35,906 bases of DNA, taken from contig CAZKFI010000020.1 in the NCBI GenBank assembly GCA_964551975.1, forward strand, positions 1 through 35,906. Direction: 5' to 3'. The first letter of the stretch is position 1. The number at the start of each line of letters is the position of its first letter. The position numbers were made by a program, and so were the translations under genes. Shown one piece after another: positions 1-8,151 of this stretch. This DNA is from REEB426 sp964551975. GTDB lineage: Bacteria; Actinomycetota; Actinomycetes; S36-B12. The notes beneath the pieces were generated by a model, which ran no database searches, was not told the DNA's origin, and saw only the letters and a program-made list of their open reading frames with translations.

Positions 1-1283
1 CCAGGCCGTAGATCGTGTCGTTGGCGATCCCGATGGCCTCGTCTTCGTCCCGGAAAGTCTCCACCGTGAGTACCGGGCCGAATGATTCATCCTGCACACA
101 GGTCATGGAGCTGCGGCAGTCATCCAGGATCGTCGGCAGGAAGTACCAGCCCTGGGCAAGTTCGGGGTCGACGGGTGCCTGCCCGCCGCAGCGCAGTGTT
201 GCCCCTTCCGCAAGTGNNNNNNNNNNGTGCTGCCTGCACGTAACGTGCGACCTTGAGTCGATGCTGCTCAGAGATCAGCGGACCCGCGTGCGCACGTGGA
301 TCGTTCGGACCACCAAGTCGGATGCGCTTGGTCCGTTCGACGAGCTCGTCGACGAACCGATCGTGGATCGATTGCTCGACGATGAGTCGGGCGCCTGCGG
401 AGCAGACCTGGCCGGAGTGCAAGAAGACGGCCGTGAGTGCGTTGTCGATTGCGGCGTCCCAGTCAGCGTCGGCAAAGACGACATTGGGATTCTTGCCGCC
501 CAGTTCCAGTGCCACCTTCTTGACCGTGGCCGCCGCGGCCGCCATCACCCGGCGGCCGGTCACCAGACCACCTGTGAACGAGACCAGATCCACGGACGGA
601 TGCGCGGCCAAGGGTTCACCGGCACTAGCACCTGCACCGGTGATCAAGTTGGCTACGCCATCGGGTAAACCAGCCTCCTGTAGCGCCCGCATGAGCAGGA
701 TCGCGGTACTTGGCGTGAGTTCGCTCGGCTTCAAGACGAAGCAGTTACCGGCAGCAAGTGCCGGAGCCACCTTCCACGAAGCCTGCAAGAGCGGGTAGTT
801 CCACGGGGTGATGAGCCCGCACACCCCCACGGGTTCGTAGTCGATACGTGCAATGGCATTTGGATTCCCGGTGTCGACCACGCGTCCAGCCAGGGATCCG
901 GCAATGCCTGCGAAATAGCGAATGCACCGGATCACATCACCGAGATCCGCCTCAGCCTCCACCAGGCGCTTGCCGGTATCACCTGACTCGGCAGCGGCGA
1001 AGGTCATGAGATCACGTTGCAGGATGTCAGCCAAACGAGTGAGCAGCTGCGCCCGCTCCGTCACCGGAGTTTCCGGCCATGTGCCGGCGTCGAATGCTCG
1101 ACGAGCCGCCTCGATTGCCCGCACGGTGTCGGTGGCATCGGCTTCATCAACAATTGCGACCAACGCTTGATTGGCCGGGCAGTGAATTTCGCGCGTGGCC
1201 CCCGCGGCGGCGTGCTGCCAGACCCCGTCGATGAAAAGCGTGGGCTGGCTACTCACCCGCGTTCCCAGCACCTGTAGGGCCAT
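1..1283 (-). CDS. betB: Betaine aldehyde dehydrogenase (NAD-dependent ALDH), 3' end beyond window, interrupted by N gap
   Basis: Aldehyde dehydrogenase family protein that would oxidise betaine aldehyde to glycine betaine in the cytoplasm. Visible landmarks are the PWNYPLLQ segment, the FTGG cofactor loop, the catalytic Glu in ELGGKNPN and the catalytic Cys in GQVCSAG. After the gap the C-terminal part resumes with GWYFLPTIL and ESFGPV, typical of the family. The protein runs off the left edge, so the C-terminus is missing. The recorded 10-base gap breaks the frame by one base; an intact gene needs a gap length divisible by three. I chose the first ATG (1283); GTG codons at 1301 and 1256 are alternatives. 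It overlaps the end of betA by 35 bp and is the third gene of an MttB-betA-betB operon. Substrate assignment rests on that context, since ALDH specificity is hard to read from sequence. Confidence 0.85.
217..226. other. Assembly gap of 10 N inside betB
   Basis: Ten unknown bases. The reading frame of the aldehyde dehydrogenase before and after the run differs by one base, so the true length is probably 9, 12 or another multiple of three and the 10 N are nominal. No biological disruption is implied. Confidence 0.95.
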
Positions 1284-2946
1284 CCTTATCACGCCTATCA
1301 CGCCTATAAAAGGGTGCCGGATCAGCAGGCAGCGGGGTGTTCCCAGCGATGATGTCCGCGGCCTTCTCGGCCATCATCATGACCGGCGCGTAGATATTCG
1401 CGTTGGTCACATACGGCATCGCCGACGCGTCGACCACCCTGAGGCCTTCCACGCCCCGCACCTTCATCGTCAGCGGATCCACCACGGACATCTCGTCTAC
1501 ACCCATGCGATTGGTGCAACTGGGGTGATACGCGGTCTCACCATCACGACGGACCCAGTCCAATACCTGCTCGGCTGTGCTGACTTCCGGCCCAGGTGAA
1601 ATCTCCCCGGCACTGAACTCCGCGAACGCCGGTTGGGAAAGGATGGCGCGAGCCACTGCGATCGCTTCGACCCACTCACGCCGATCCTGGTCCGTCGACA
1701 GGTAGTTCATCCTGATCGCTGGAGCCTTCGTCGGATCGGCACTGGTGATGAGCACACTCCCCCTGGCGTCGGAGTACATCGGGCCGATATGGACCTGGTA
1801 GCCATGGCCACCTGCCGGCGCCGTTCCGTCGTATCGCACGGCAATCGGCAGGAAGTGGAACATCAGATTGGGATAGTCCACGTCATCGTTGGATCGCGCG
1901 AATCCGCCGCCCTCGAAGTGATTAGACGCACCCGGACCAGATCTCAGGAAGAGCCACTGCGCACCGATGATCGGCCTGCGCCACAACTGCAGATTGGGAT
2001 TCAACGACACCGGCTGCTTGCAGGCATGCTGAACGTAGACCTCGAGGTGGTCCTGCAGGTTCCGCCCAACGCCAGGCAAGTGGTGGACAGGCTCCACTCC
2101 GACCGAGCGAAGATGCTCACTGTCCCCGATGCCGGAAAGCTGCAGTAACTGCGGTGAGTTGAAGGCGCCGGCGCACAGGATGACTTCACCAGCACTAATC
2201 CGCTGACGTCCTCCACCCTTGGTGACAACCTCAACACCCCGAGCCCGCCCATCTTCCATGAGAATGCGCGCCACGCGCGTGTTCGTGCGCACACGGAGAT
2301 TGCGTCGATGCCTCACCGGGTGCAGGTAGGCACGAGCGGCAGACAGCCGTCGCCCATGGCGAAGATTTCGATCGAAAGCTGCGAACCCCTCCTGGCGATA
2401 CCCGTTCACGTCAGAGGTCAACTGATAGCCCGCCTGCTGCACGGCTTCGAAAAATGCACCGAACAGCGGGTTGCGCACCGGTCCGCGCTCCACCACCAGC
2501 GGTCCATCACCGCCTCGCCACTCATCGGCACCGGCTAGGCAGGTCTCCATGCGTTTGAAGTACGGCAGGCAGTTGGCATAACTCCAACTCTGCATTCCGG
2601 GATCAGCAGCCCAGCGCTCGTAGTCCATTGGATTGCCGCGCTGGAAGATCATCCCGTTGATGCTGCTGGACCCACCCAACACCTTGCCGCGGCCCTGGGT
2701 GATCCGACGATCGTTCATGAACGGCTCGGGTTCGGTGGTGTACATCCAGTCGTAGCGCGGGTTGCCAATCGGAAAAGTCAGTGCCGCCGGCATGTGGATG
2801 AACGGGTCAAGTGCCCAGTCGCGCCGGCCACCTTCGAGCACCAAGACCTGCCGCGAACTATCGGCGCTCAAGCGATTTGCCAGGCAACTCCCGGCCGATC
2901 CGCCACCCACGATGATGGTGTCGTAGGTGCCCTCCCTGGTGGCCAT
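1249..2946 (-). CDS. betA: Choline dehydrogenase-like GMC-family flavoprotein
   Basis: 565-residue glucose-methanol-choline oxidoreductase, the usual length for BetA. The N-terminus has the FAD-binding GGGSAGSCLANRL dinucleotide fold, followed by the GMC signature around GRGKVLGGSSSINGM. The C-terminus has the active-site HPSCTNRMG segment and a VVDASAMPYVTNANIYAP stretch close to the TNGN-type motif of choline dehydrogenases. It would oxidise choline to betaine aldehyde, passing electrons to the respiratory chain. It lies 12 bp downstream of the MttB-family gene and overlaps betB, so the three genes are very likely cotranscribed. A different alcohol substrate is possible because GMC enzymes are diverse, but the pairing with an ALDH and a betaine-type methyltransferase favours choline. 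Confidence 0.85.
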   Translation of the reverse strand: MATREGTYDTIIVGGGSAGSCLANRLSADSSRQVLVLEGGRRDWALDPFIHMPAALTFPIGNPRYDWMYTTEPEPFMNDRRITQGRGKVLGGSSSINGMIFQRGNPMDYERWAADPGMQSWSYANCLPYFKRMETCLAGADEWRGGDGPLVVERGPVRNPLFGAFFEAVQQAGYQLTSDVNGYRQEGFAAFDRNLRHGRRLSAARAYLHPVRHRRNLRVRTNTRVARILMEDGRARGVEVVTKGGGRQRISAGEVILCAGAFNSPQLLQLSGIGDSEHLRSVGVEPVHHLPGVGRNLQDHLEVYVQHACKQPVSLNPNLQLWRRPIIGAQWLFLRSGPGASNHFEGGGFARSNDDVDYPNLMFHFLPIAVRYDGTAPAGGHGYQVHIGPMYSDARGSVLITSADPTKAPAIRMNYLSTDQDRREWVEAIAVARAILSQPAFAEFSAGEISPGPEVSTAEQVLDWVRRDGETAYHPSCTNRMGVDEMSVVDPLTMKVRGVEGLRVVDASAMPYVTNANIYAPVMMMAEKAADIIAGNTPLPADPAPFYRRDRRDKDGPTGAGNAGE

Positions 2947-2958
2947 TACCGAACGGTA

Positions 2959-4398
2959 CTAATCGCCAAGCTCAGCGCGGCGGCGCGTGACGTACTCCGC
3001 CAGCTCCGCCTTGATCGCCTCATCCATGGCAGGTGGCTCGTACTCCTCAAGTTTCTTCGTAGCAATCTCGCCAGCGCGCGTAGCGGTGTCGCGGGCACCC
3101 AGGCGGGTCCAGCGCTCGAAGTTGTCCGAGCTGGACAGGAACGGTCGGTAGAAGCAGTCCCGGAAACGCTCCATGGTGTGCGCGGCGCCGAGGAAGTGCC
3201 CGCCGTGTCCCACCTCTTCATGTGCCTCGAACGCCAGCGACTCCTCGCTGATCTCCAGCGGCGTGAACTCCTTTTGGAGCATTTCCAGCACCTGAACATC
3301 GATAACGAATTTCTCATAGCTAGAGACCAGCCCGCCTTCGAGCCAGCCTGCAGTGTGCATGACAAAGTTCGTCCCAGCCAGGAATGTCGGAAGCATGGTC
3401 ATCAGCGACTCATAGGCAGCCTGCGCGTCAGGCGTCTGCGATGAATTCAGTCCACCACCGGTGCGGAAGGGAAGCCCGAAGTGCCGAGCAATCTGACCGG
3501 TGCACAGCAGTCCCACCGCCGACTCCGGCGTGCCGAACTGTGGTGAACCCGATTGCATGTCGATGTTGGACAGGAAGGACCCAAAGACCACGGGGGCACC
3601 CGGTCGAATCAACTGACTTAGTGCGATGCCGGAGAGCGATTCGGCGATCTGCTGGGCCAGGGTCGCCGGCACCGAGACCGGGGACATCGCGCCCATCAAC
3701 AGAAACGGCGTCATGATGACCGGCTGATTCGCCTTGGTGTACTCAAACTGCGCATCCAACATGCGGTCGTCCCAGCGCAACGGTGAATTGCAGTTCACCA
3801 ACGAGATGCAGACCGGAGTCTGTTCCATAGTCTCGCGGCTTCCGAACACGATCTCCGCCATATTTAAGGTATCGATCGCATTACGGGCGCTCACGACATT
3901 GCCCATAAAGATCTTGTCCGTCAACGTGAGCGCGTTATAGACCATGTCAAGGTGCCGAGAGTCCAGCGGCGCATCGTTAGGTTCTACGACTACTCCACCA
4001 ACGGAGTCCATGGCGGAAAAGCTCTGCGAGAGCTTTGCGAAGTTCTGGAAGTCGCTTAGGGCACCATCTCGCCGAACATCACCCTGTCGAACGAACGGCG
4101 CACCGTAAACCGCCGAGAACACCATGTGATCGCCGCCGATGTGCACGTCATGCGCATGGTTTCGCGCCTGCATATCGAACTCACGGGGAGCCTTGGCAAT
4201 CTGCTCCAACACGAACTCCGGGTCCAGGAAGACCTTGTTCTCCTCGATCTTCTGTCCCGCGGCACGGAAGAGGTCAAGGGCCTCCTGCTTCATGAACTCG
4301 ATGCCGAGCTCGGTGAGGATCCTTTTCCAGCCACGATCCAAGGTCGCGATGGCGTCCTCGGAGAGGATCTCGTACCGGGGCATTCGATTGACGAACAT
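2959..4398 (-). CDS. MttB-superfamily (trimethylamine methyltransferase-like) corrinoid methyltransferase, non-pyrrolysine; candidate glycine betaine methyltransferase
   Basis: 479-residue protein of the MttB/COG5598 superfamily, which moves a methyl group from a quaternary or tertiary amine to a cob(I)alamin-carrying protein. Family-like segments include the N-terminal ILTELGIEFM region, the central NCNSPLRWDDRML region and the TPDAQAAYESL stretch near residues 322-332, about where the pyrrolysine of true trimethylamine MttB sits. There is no in-frame TAG, so this is a non-pyrrolysine member, the class that includes known glycine betaine methyltransferases (MtgB). The frame stays open upstream on the strand opposite iclR, but ATG 4398 has a GAGAGGTG ribosome site and matches the family start. 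It is first in an operon with betA and betB, diverging from the corrinoid-protein operon. Glycine betaine is the best substrate guess; proline betaine, carnitine or others cannot be excluded. Confidence 0.88.
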   Translation of the reverse strand: MFVNRMPRYEILSEDAIATLDRGWKRILTELGIEFMKQEALDLFRAAGQKIEENKVFLDPEFVLEQIAKAPREFDMQARNHAHDVHIGGDHMVFSAVYGAPFVRQGDVRRDGALSDFQNFAKLSQSFSAMDSVGGVVVEPNDAPLDSRHLDMVYNALTLTDKIFMGNVVSARNAIDTLNMAEIVFGSRETMEQTPVCISLVNCNSPLRWDDRMLDAQFEYTKANQPVIMTPFLLMGAMSPVSVPATLAQQIAESLSGIALSQLIRPGAPVVFGSFLSNIDMQSGSPQFGTPESAVGLLCTGQIARHFGLPFRTGGGLNSSQTPDAQAAYESLMTMLPTFLAGTNFVMHTAGWLEGGLVSSYEKFVIDVQVLEMLQKEFTPLEISEESLAFEAHEEVGHGGHFLGAAHTMERFRDCFYRPFLSSSDNFERWTRLGARDTATRAGEIATKKLEEYEPPAMDEAIKAELAEYVTRRRAELGD

Positions 4399-4467
4399 GG
4401 CTGCACCTCTCGCCGGGGCACCGCGCCATTGCCAGGCGCGGCCACTTGGGGCGATTCTAGGGATTTG

Positions 4468-4494
4468 TGGAACAGCAGTTCCATCAAATGGAAC
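4468..4494. promoter_or_regulatory. Putative IclR operator: two overlapping palindromes sharing one half-site
   Basis: The 105-bp divergent region holds TGGAAC-N4-GTTCCA (4468-4483) and GTTCCAT-N3-ATGGAAC (4478-4494); both are perfect inverted repeats and share the middle half-site. Such palindromes beside an iclR gene are typical operators of the family. A candidate -10 for the minus-strand MttB operon (TAGAAT, plus-strand 4454-4459) lies just downstream, which puts the palindromes over its -35 region. On the other side the array ends 9 bp before the iclR ATG. Binding by this IclR protein is inferred. Confidence 0.6.
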
Positions 4495-4503
4495 AATGCC
4501 GCC

Positions 4504-5334
4504 ATGGCAGCGCCCGCCGGCACCCAAGCCGTGGACCGTGCTGGGGCCCTGCTCGTCGACATCCTCAAGGCGCCGGGCTCCCTCAGCTTCGCCCAGCTGC
4601 AGTCCAGCAGCGGCCTCGCCAAGAGCACGCTTTCCCGCCTGCTGTCCAGCCTTCAGCGCCAAGGCCTGGTCAACCGGACGGCGGATGGGGCCCTGGAACC
4701 GGGGCATGTGCTCAGCCAGTACGCCATGTCCGCTCGACCCGTGGCCAGCCTCATCCGCCTGGCCCGCCCGCATCTGCTCCGACTCAGTGAGGCATGCGGC
4801 GAAACCATCAACCTCGCCGTCATCGTGGGCAATGAGGTCGAACAGGTAGACCAGGTGGACTGCCGCTTCCTTATGGGTGTGACGGGCAGTACCGACTGGG
4901 TGGGCCAGCGGGTACCTCTGCACTGCTCGGCGGTCGGCAAGGTGTTTCTTGCCAGCGGCACACCGCTGCCCGCCGGGGACTTGGAGCGTCGAACGGCGAA
5001 ATCCATAGCAAGCCGCGACGAACTCCTCGCGGACCTCAATCGCGCCCGCGAGCTCGGCTGGGCACTTGCGGAATCGGAGTTGGAGGAGGGACTCGTCGCC
5101 GTTGCGGCGCCTGTCCGCGCACAGGACGGCAGCGTGGTAGCCGCACTTGCCATCTCCGGTCCGGCTACACGGATTGCCAGCGACCGCGCCCAGGAACTCG
5201 GCAGGTTGGTCGCACAACAGGCCGTCGAGTTGTCTGCCGAACTCGGGCACTCTTCGTTGAACTCCGCAGAATCTCAACGGCCCGCGAGCGAACACAGGGC
5301 CACCACTAACGACAGAAGGGTTGGAGCCGCATGA
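4504..5334 (+). CDS. IclR-family transcriptional regulator
   Basis: 276-residue regulator. The N-terminal winged helix-turn-helix spans about residues 10-70 (LSFAQLQSSSGLAKSTLSRLLSSL). The C-terminal effector domain carries IclR-type segments such as VPLHCSAVGKVFLA and the late VAAPVRAQDGSVVAALAISGP. I chose the ATG at 4504 because it begins just before the HTH; longer in-frame starts would run back through the divergent promoter. Its stop overlaps the start of the corrinoid protein gene by ATGA, so it is the first gene of the methyl-transfer operon and sits head to head with the MttB-betA-betB operon. It is the obvious candidate to control both units in response to a betaine-like effector. 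Confidence 0.9.
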   Translation: MAAPAGTQAVDRAGALLVDILKAPGSLSFAQLQSSSGLAKSTLSRLLSSLQRQGLVNRTADGALEPGHVLSQYAMSARPVASLIRLARPHLLRLSEACGETINLAVIVGNEVEQVDQVDCRFLMGVTGSTDWVGQRVPLHCSAVGKVFLASGTPLPAGDLERRTAKSIASRDELLADLNRARELGWALAESELEEGLVAVAAPVRAQDGSVVAALAISGPATRIASDRAQELGRLVAQQAVELSAELGHSSLNSAESQRPASEHRATTNDRRVGAA

Positions 5335-5987
5335 CCCCGGACGACATTCTTAAGGCGCTTTACGACGAAACCATGGTTGGCAACGCTCCGGCCGTCCTGC
5401 AGTTGACGACGCAGGGACTGGAACAAGGACTGAGTCCCGATGCGATCCTCTTCGAGGCGCTCATTCCCTCGCTGGAAGAGGTCGGTGCACGCTTTGAGCG
5501 CGGCGACTTCTTCGTTCCGGAGATGCTCATCGCGGGCAAAGCCATGTCCGGGGCACTCGACGTATTGCGACCATTGCTCGCGCAGACCGGGGTAGAAACC
5601 GTCGGCACATTCCTTATGGGGACGGTGAAGGGCGATGTGCATGACATTGGCAAGAACCTGGTCAACATCATGCTGGAAGGTGCCGGATTCCAGGTGATCG
5701 ATATCGGTGTGCAGTGCCCACCTGAGAAATTCATTGCCGCCATCGAGGAGCACAAGCCCGACATCGTGGGTATGTCGGCATTCCTGACGACCACCATGCC
5801 GATGTTCAAGGCGAATATCAATGCCTTGGAGAAGGCTGGGTTGCGTGACCAGGTCATCGTCATGGTCGGCGGAGCGCCGGTAACGCAGGAATACGCGGAT
5901 GCCTGCGGCGCTGACGGGTACGCCGCTGACGCAGCAACCGCAGTGCGTCGAGCGAAGGAACTGCTCGCTGTGCGTCGCGGCAACTAG
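5331..5987 (+). CDS. Cobalamin-binding corrinoid protein (MtbC/MttC/MtgC type)
   Basis: 218-residue two-domain corrinoid protein that carries the methyl group between methyltransferases. Residues 1-90 form the helical cap like the MetH cap domain (B12-binding_2). Residues about 90-215 form the Rossmann B12 domain with the signature GDVHDIGKN at 101-109, where His104 would be the lower axial cobalt ligand. GMSAFLTTTMPMF and VMVGGAPVT are further family segments. It overlaps iclR by 4 bp and is followed after 17 bp by the MetV-like gene. With the MttB-family protein encoded divergently and the methyl-THF methyltransferase downstream, it is the natural shuttle between amine methyl groups and tetrahydrofolate. 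It could also supply methyl groups to the homocysteine methyltransferase at 18023. Confidence 0.93.
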   Translation: MTPDDILKALYDETMVGNAPAVLQLTTQGLEQGLSPDAILFEALIPSLEEVGARFERGDFFVPEMLIAGKAMSGALDVLRPLLAQTGVETVGTFLMGTVKGDVHDIGKNLVNIMLEGAGFQVIDIGVQCPPEKFIAAIEEHKPDIVGMSAFLTTTMPMFKANINALEKAGLRDQVIVMVGGAPVTQEYADACGADGYAADAATAVRRAKELLAVRRGN

Positions 5988-6004
5988 AACCGGAGTTCAC
6001 GCAC

Positions 6005-6379
6005 ATGGGCGTCACCGACGTGGTCATCGCCTCAATGGAGCATGTCGTGAAAGGGCCCATCTGGGACTGCCGCATGTGCGGCCAATGCGTTCTGCACTCC
6101 ACCGGGATGACCTGTCCGATGACCTGTCCCAAGACGCTACGAAACGGACCTTGCGGCGGCGTTCGCGCCAACGGCCACTGCGAAGTCGTTCCCGAGATGC
6201 GCTGCGTGTGGGTCAAAGCCGAGGAGCGAAGTCGCACTCTGCCACTGCTGCCCGGTTCCTGGCGCGAGGAGATCCACCACCTGCGCCCTCCGGTTGACAA
6301 CAGCCTGCAGGGAACCTCCTCCTGGATCAATTTGCTCACTGGACGCGACCGACAGGTGCCGCCCGGCTGGTCGACATGA
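6005..6379 (+). CDS. MetV-like Cys-rich protein (MTHFR C-terminal domain family)
   Basis: 124-residue protein with eight cysteines packed at positions 22, 25, 28, 37, 41, 50, 59 and 67, in the pattern CRMCGQC-TCPMTCPKTLRNGPCGG. This matches the methylenetetrahydrofolate reductase C-terminal domain family (PF12225), which includes MetV, the partner of MetF in acetogens. The cysteines suggest Fe-S or zinc binding; which of these cannot be told from the sequence. It is shorter than acetogen MetV as I remember it and consists of little more than the Cys core plus a tail of about 50 residues. Its stop overlaps the metF start by ATGA, consistent with a MetF-MetV complex. A role in carrying electrons away when methyl-THF is oxidised is inferred. 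Confidence 0.75.
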   Translation: MGVTDVVIASMEHVVKGPIWDCRMCGQCVLHSTGMTCPMTCPKTLRNGPCGGVRANGHCEVVPEMRCVWVKAEERSRTLPLLPGSWREEIHHLRPPVDNSLQGTSSWINLLTGRDRQVPPGWST

Positions 6380-7281
6380 GCACGTTTCGGGAGCTCTGCC
6401 TGGAACGAACTCGGCCCATCGTGACCGCAGAATTCCCCAGCATCGACGGCGGTGACCTGCAGACCGTGCAGCAGTTGGCCGACGGCATCGCGCCCTGGGT
6501 TGATGCCATGAACGTCACTGACAATCCAGCTGCCCATGCACACGCCTCGAACACCGCGGTCGCCATCGCCCTGAAGCAATTGGGGTGCGATCCGATCCTG
6601 CAGGTGGTGTGCCGAGACAAGAACCGGCTCGCCATTCAGGCAGACATCGTCGGAGTCTCCCTCTTCGGCGTAGAGAACCTCTGCGCACTCACCGGTGACG
6701 ACGTGACAGCAGGCGATGAACCCGGTGCACGGCGAGTCTTCGATCTGGACGGACCCCAATTAATCCACCTTGCCTCAGTCCTTGCCGGTGGTCACTACCT
6801 GTCAGGTCGCAGCGTGAAGTCGCCGCCGAATCTGTTCATCGGTGCGGTGGAGAACCCAACCGCACCACCACAGCCGTATCGCATTGACCGCGCAGCCATG
6901 AAGATTGATACCGGCGCACGCTTCCTACAACTACAGATCGGGTATGAACCCGACGTGCTAGCAACGTTCATGGCGGGCTGCCTGGAACGCGGGTTGTGCG
7001 ATCGCGCCGCATTCCTGCCCACCGTGTGCCTCACTCGCGGCGCGCGCGCCCTGGAGTTCATGAACGAGCAAGTCCCCGGGATTCAGGTGCCACAACAGGT
7101 GATCGACCAGGTGGCGCAGGCCTCGGATGAATCAGAAGCTGCTTACGAACTCGTACGTGACCTTGCCTCCTACGCCTTGGCGCTGCCCGGAGTAGCAGGC
7201 CTACACATCACAGATTTTCGACATGACGGATCACTGGAGCGCCTGGTCAGTGACCTACGCATTGGTCCAGCGCACTCATAA
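6376..7281 (+). CDS. metF: 5,10-methylenetetrahydrofolate reductase (MetF family)
   Basis: 301-residue TIM-barrel flavoprotein of the methylenetetrahydrofolate reductase family. Supporting segments are the N-terminal PIVTAEFPS with the family acidic residue, ALKQLGCDPILQVVCRDKNR with the typical cofactor-binding arrangement, and KIDTGARFLQLQIGY, which corresponds to the K-x-x-AGA-F-x-x-QQ-type motif. In biosynthesis the enzyme makes methyl-THF. Here it sits in a demethylation operon and may run in the oxidative direction, turning methyl-THF from the amine methyl groups into methylene-THF. It overlaps the MetV-like gene and is 12 bp upstream of the methyl-THF methyltransferase gene. I cannot tell whether a second, biosynthetic metF exists elsewhere in the genome. 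Confidence 0.85.
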   Translation: MSTFRELCLERTRPIVTAEFPSIDGGDLQTVQQLADGIAPWVDAMNVTDNPAAHAHASNTAVAIALKQLGCDPILQVVCRDKNRLAIQADIVGVSLFGVENLCALTGDDVTAGDEPGARRVFDLDGPQLIHLASVLAGGHYLSGRSVKSPPNLFIGAVENPTAPPQPYRIDRAAMKIDTGARFLQLQIGYEPDVLATFMAGCLERGLCDRAAFLPTVCLTRGARALEFMNEQVPGIQVPQQVIDQVAQASDESEAAYELVRDLASYALALPGVAGLHITDFRHDGSLERLVSDLRIGPAHS

Positions 7282-7293
7282 ACAAGGAGCAGC

Positions 7294-8151
7294 ATGCATA
7301 CAGTTCTCAGTTCACCAACTCGCCAGGTGACTATTGGTCCTGACCAGCCTTTTTGCATTATCGGTGAACGGATCAATCCGACGGGGCGCAAAGCGTTTCA
7401 GGAGCAACTGCGTGCTGGGGATCTCTCCACGATCGAGCTCGACGTTCAACAGCAGCTTGCCGGGGGCGCCATGATGCTCGACGTCAACATGGGTGCCCCG
7501 TTTGTCGACGAGCCCGCCATGCTGGCGCAAGCAGTACGTCTGGTTCAGTCACTCTCCGACCTACCACTTTGTATTGATTCATCCGTGGTTGAGGCGCTTG
7601 AGGCTGGCCTGGGTGCCTACCAGGGCAAGGCTCTGGTGAACTCAGTCACCGCTGAACGCGAGCGACTGGATGCCATTCTCCCGCTGGTCAAGGCTCATGA
7701 AGCTGCGATCATCGCCCTGCCGAATGACGATGTGGAGATCCCCGAGGATCCGCAGCGTCGACTCGAACTCACCAAGCTCATCGTGGATGTAGCCACCAGT
7801 GAGTACGGCATTCCACTTGAAGACATTGTCATTGACCCGCTGGCCATGCCCATCGGAGCCGACTCGTCACTGGTTAACCGAACCCTCGAGACCATCGCAC
7901 TCATCAAAGAGCACATCGGGGTCAACATGACACTGGGCGCATCCAACGTCTCATTTGGAATGCCTGAGCGGCACGCCCTCTCCGCCGCATTCCTACCCAT
8001 GGCAATGCAGGCTGGACTCACGAGCGCCATCATGGACGCCCGCAATCCGCAGGTAGTGACCGCGGTGAAGGCAGGCGATCTCATGCTTGGTAACGATGAG
8101 TGGGGTGCCAATTGGATCGCAGCCCATCGGGCACGTCAGGCCAGTTCATGA
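7294..8151 (+). CDS. Methyltetrahydrofolate:corrinoid methyltransferase (pterin-binding, MtgA/AcsE-like)
   Basis: 285-residue single-domain protein of the dihydropteroate-synthase-like pterin-binding family used by AcsE (MeTr), MtgA and the folate module of MetH. Key segments are IIGERINPTGRKAFQ near the N-terminus, GAMMLDVNMGAPFVDE for pterin binding, PLCIDSSVVEALEAGL, and VNMTLGASNVSFGMPER near the C-terminus. It would transfer the methyl group from the methylated corrinoid protein to tetrahydrofolate, or the reverse. An AAGGAG ribosome site precedes the ATG, and its stop overlaps the next start by ATGA. Dihydropteroate synthase (folP) itself is unlikely, given the GERINPTG opening and the operon with a corrinoid protein and its activator. 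Confidence 0.88.
   Translation: MHTVLSSPTRQVTIGPDQPFCIIGERINPTGRKAFQEQLRAGDLSTIELDVQQQLAGGAMMLDVNMGAPFVDEPAMLAQAVRLVQSLSDLPLCIDSSVVEALEAGLGAYQGKALVNSVTAERERLDAILPLVKAHEAAIIALPNDDVEIPEDPQRRLELTKLIVDVATSEYGIPLEDIVIDPLAMPIGADSSLVNRTLETIALIKEHIGVNMTLGASNVSFGMPERHALSAAFLPMAMQAGLTSAIMDARNPQVVTAVKAGDLMLGNDEWGANWIAAHRARQASS

Noticed and set aside
217..226. Frameshifted betB pseudogene
   Set aside because: The frame change coincides exactly with the N run, whose length is nominal; both sides read as normal ALDH sequence.
15..668. Plus-strand frame of over 200 codons opposite betB
   Set aside because: It spans the N gap and has no recognisable protein features, while the minus strand encodes a clear aldehyde dehydrogenase.
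2959..4398. Possible pyrrolysine-containing MttB
   Set aside because: No in-frame TAG inside the gene and no pyl genes in the window; the protein reads through as a normal full-length member.
4399..4503. Cobalamin riboswitch before the corrinoid operon
   Set aside because: The interval is only 105 bp, shared by two promoters, and shows no B12-box-like sequence.
4399..5295. Open minus-strand frame extending the MttB-family gene by about 300 codons upstream
   Set aside because: It is antisense to iclR, crosses the divergent promoter and its palindromes, and ATG 4398 has a good ribosome site and matches the family start.
5860..6759. Long minus-strand frame opposite the corrinoid protein, MetV-like and metF genes
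   Set aside because: Composition is an antisense shadow of three overlapping real genes.
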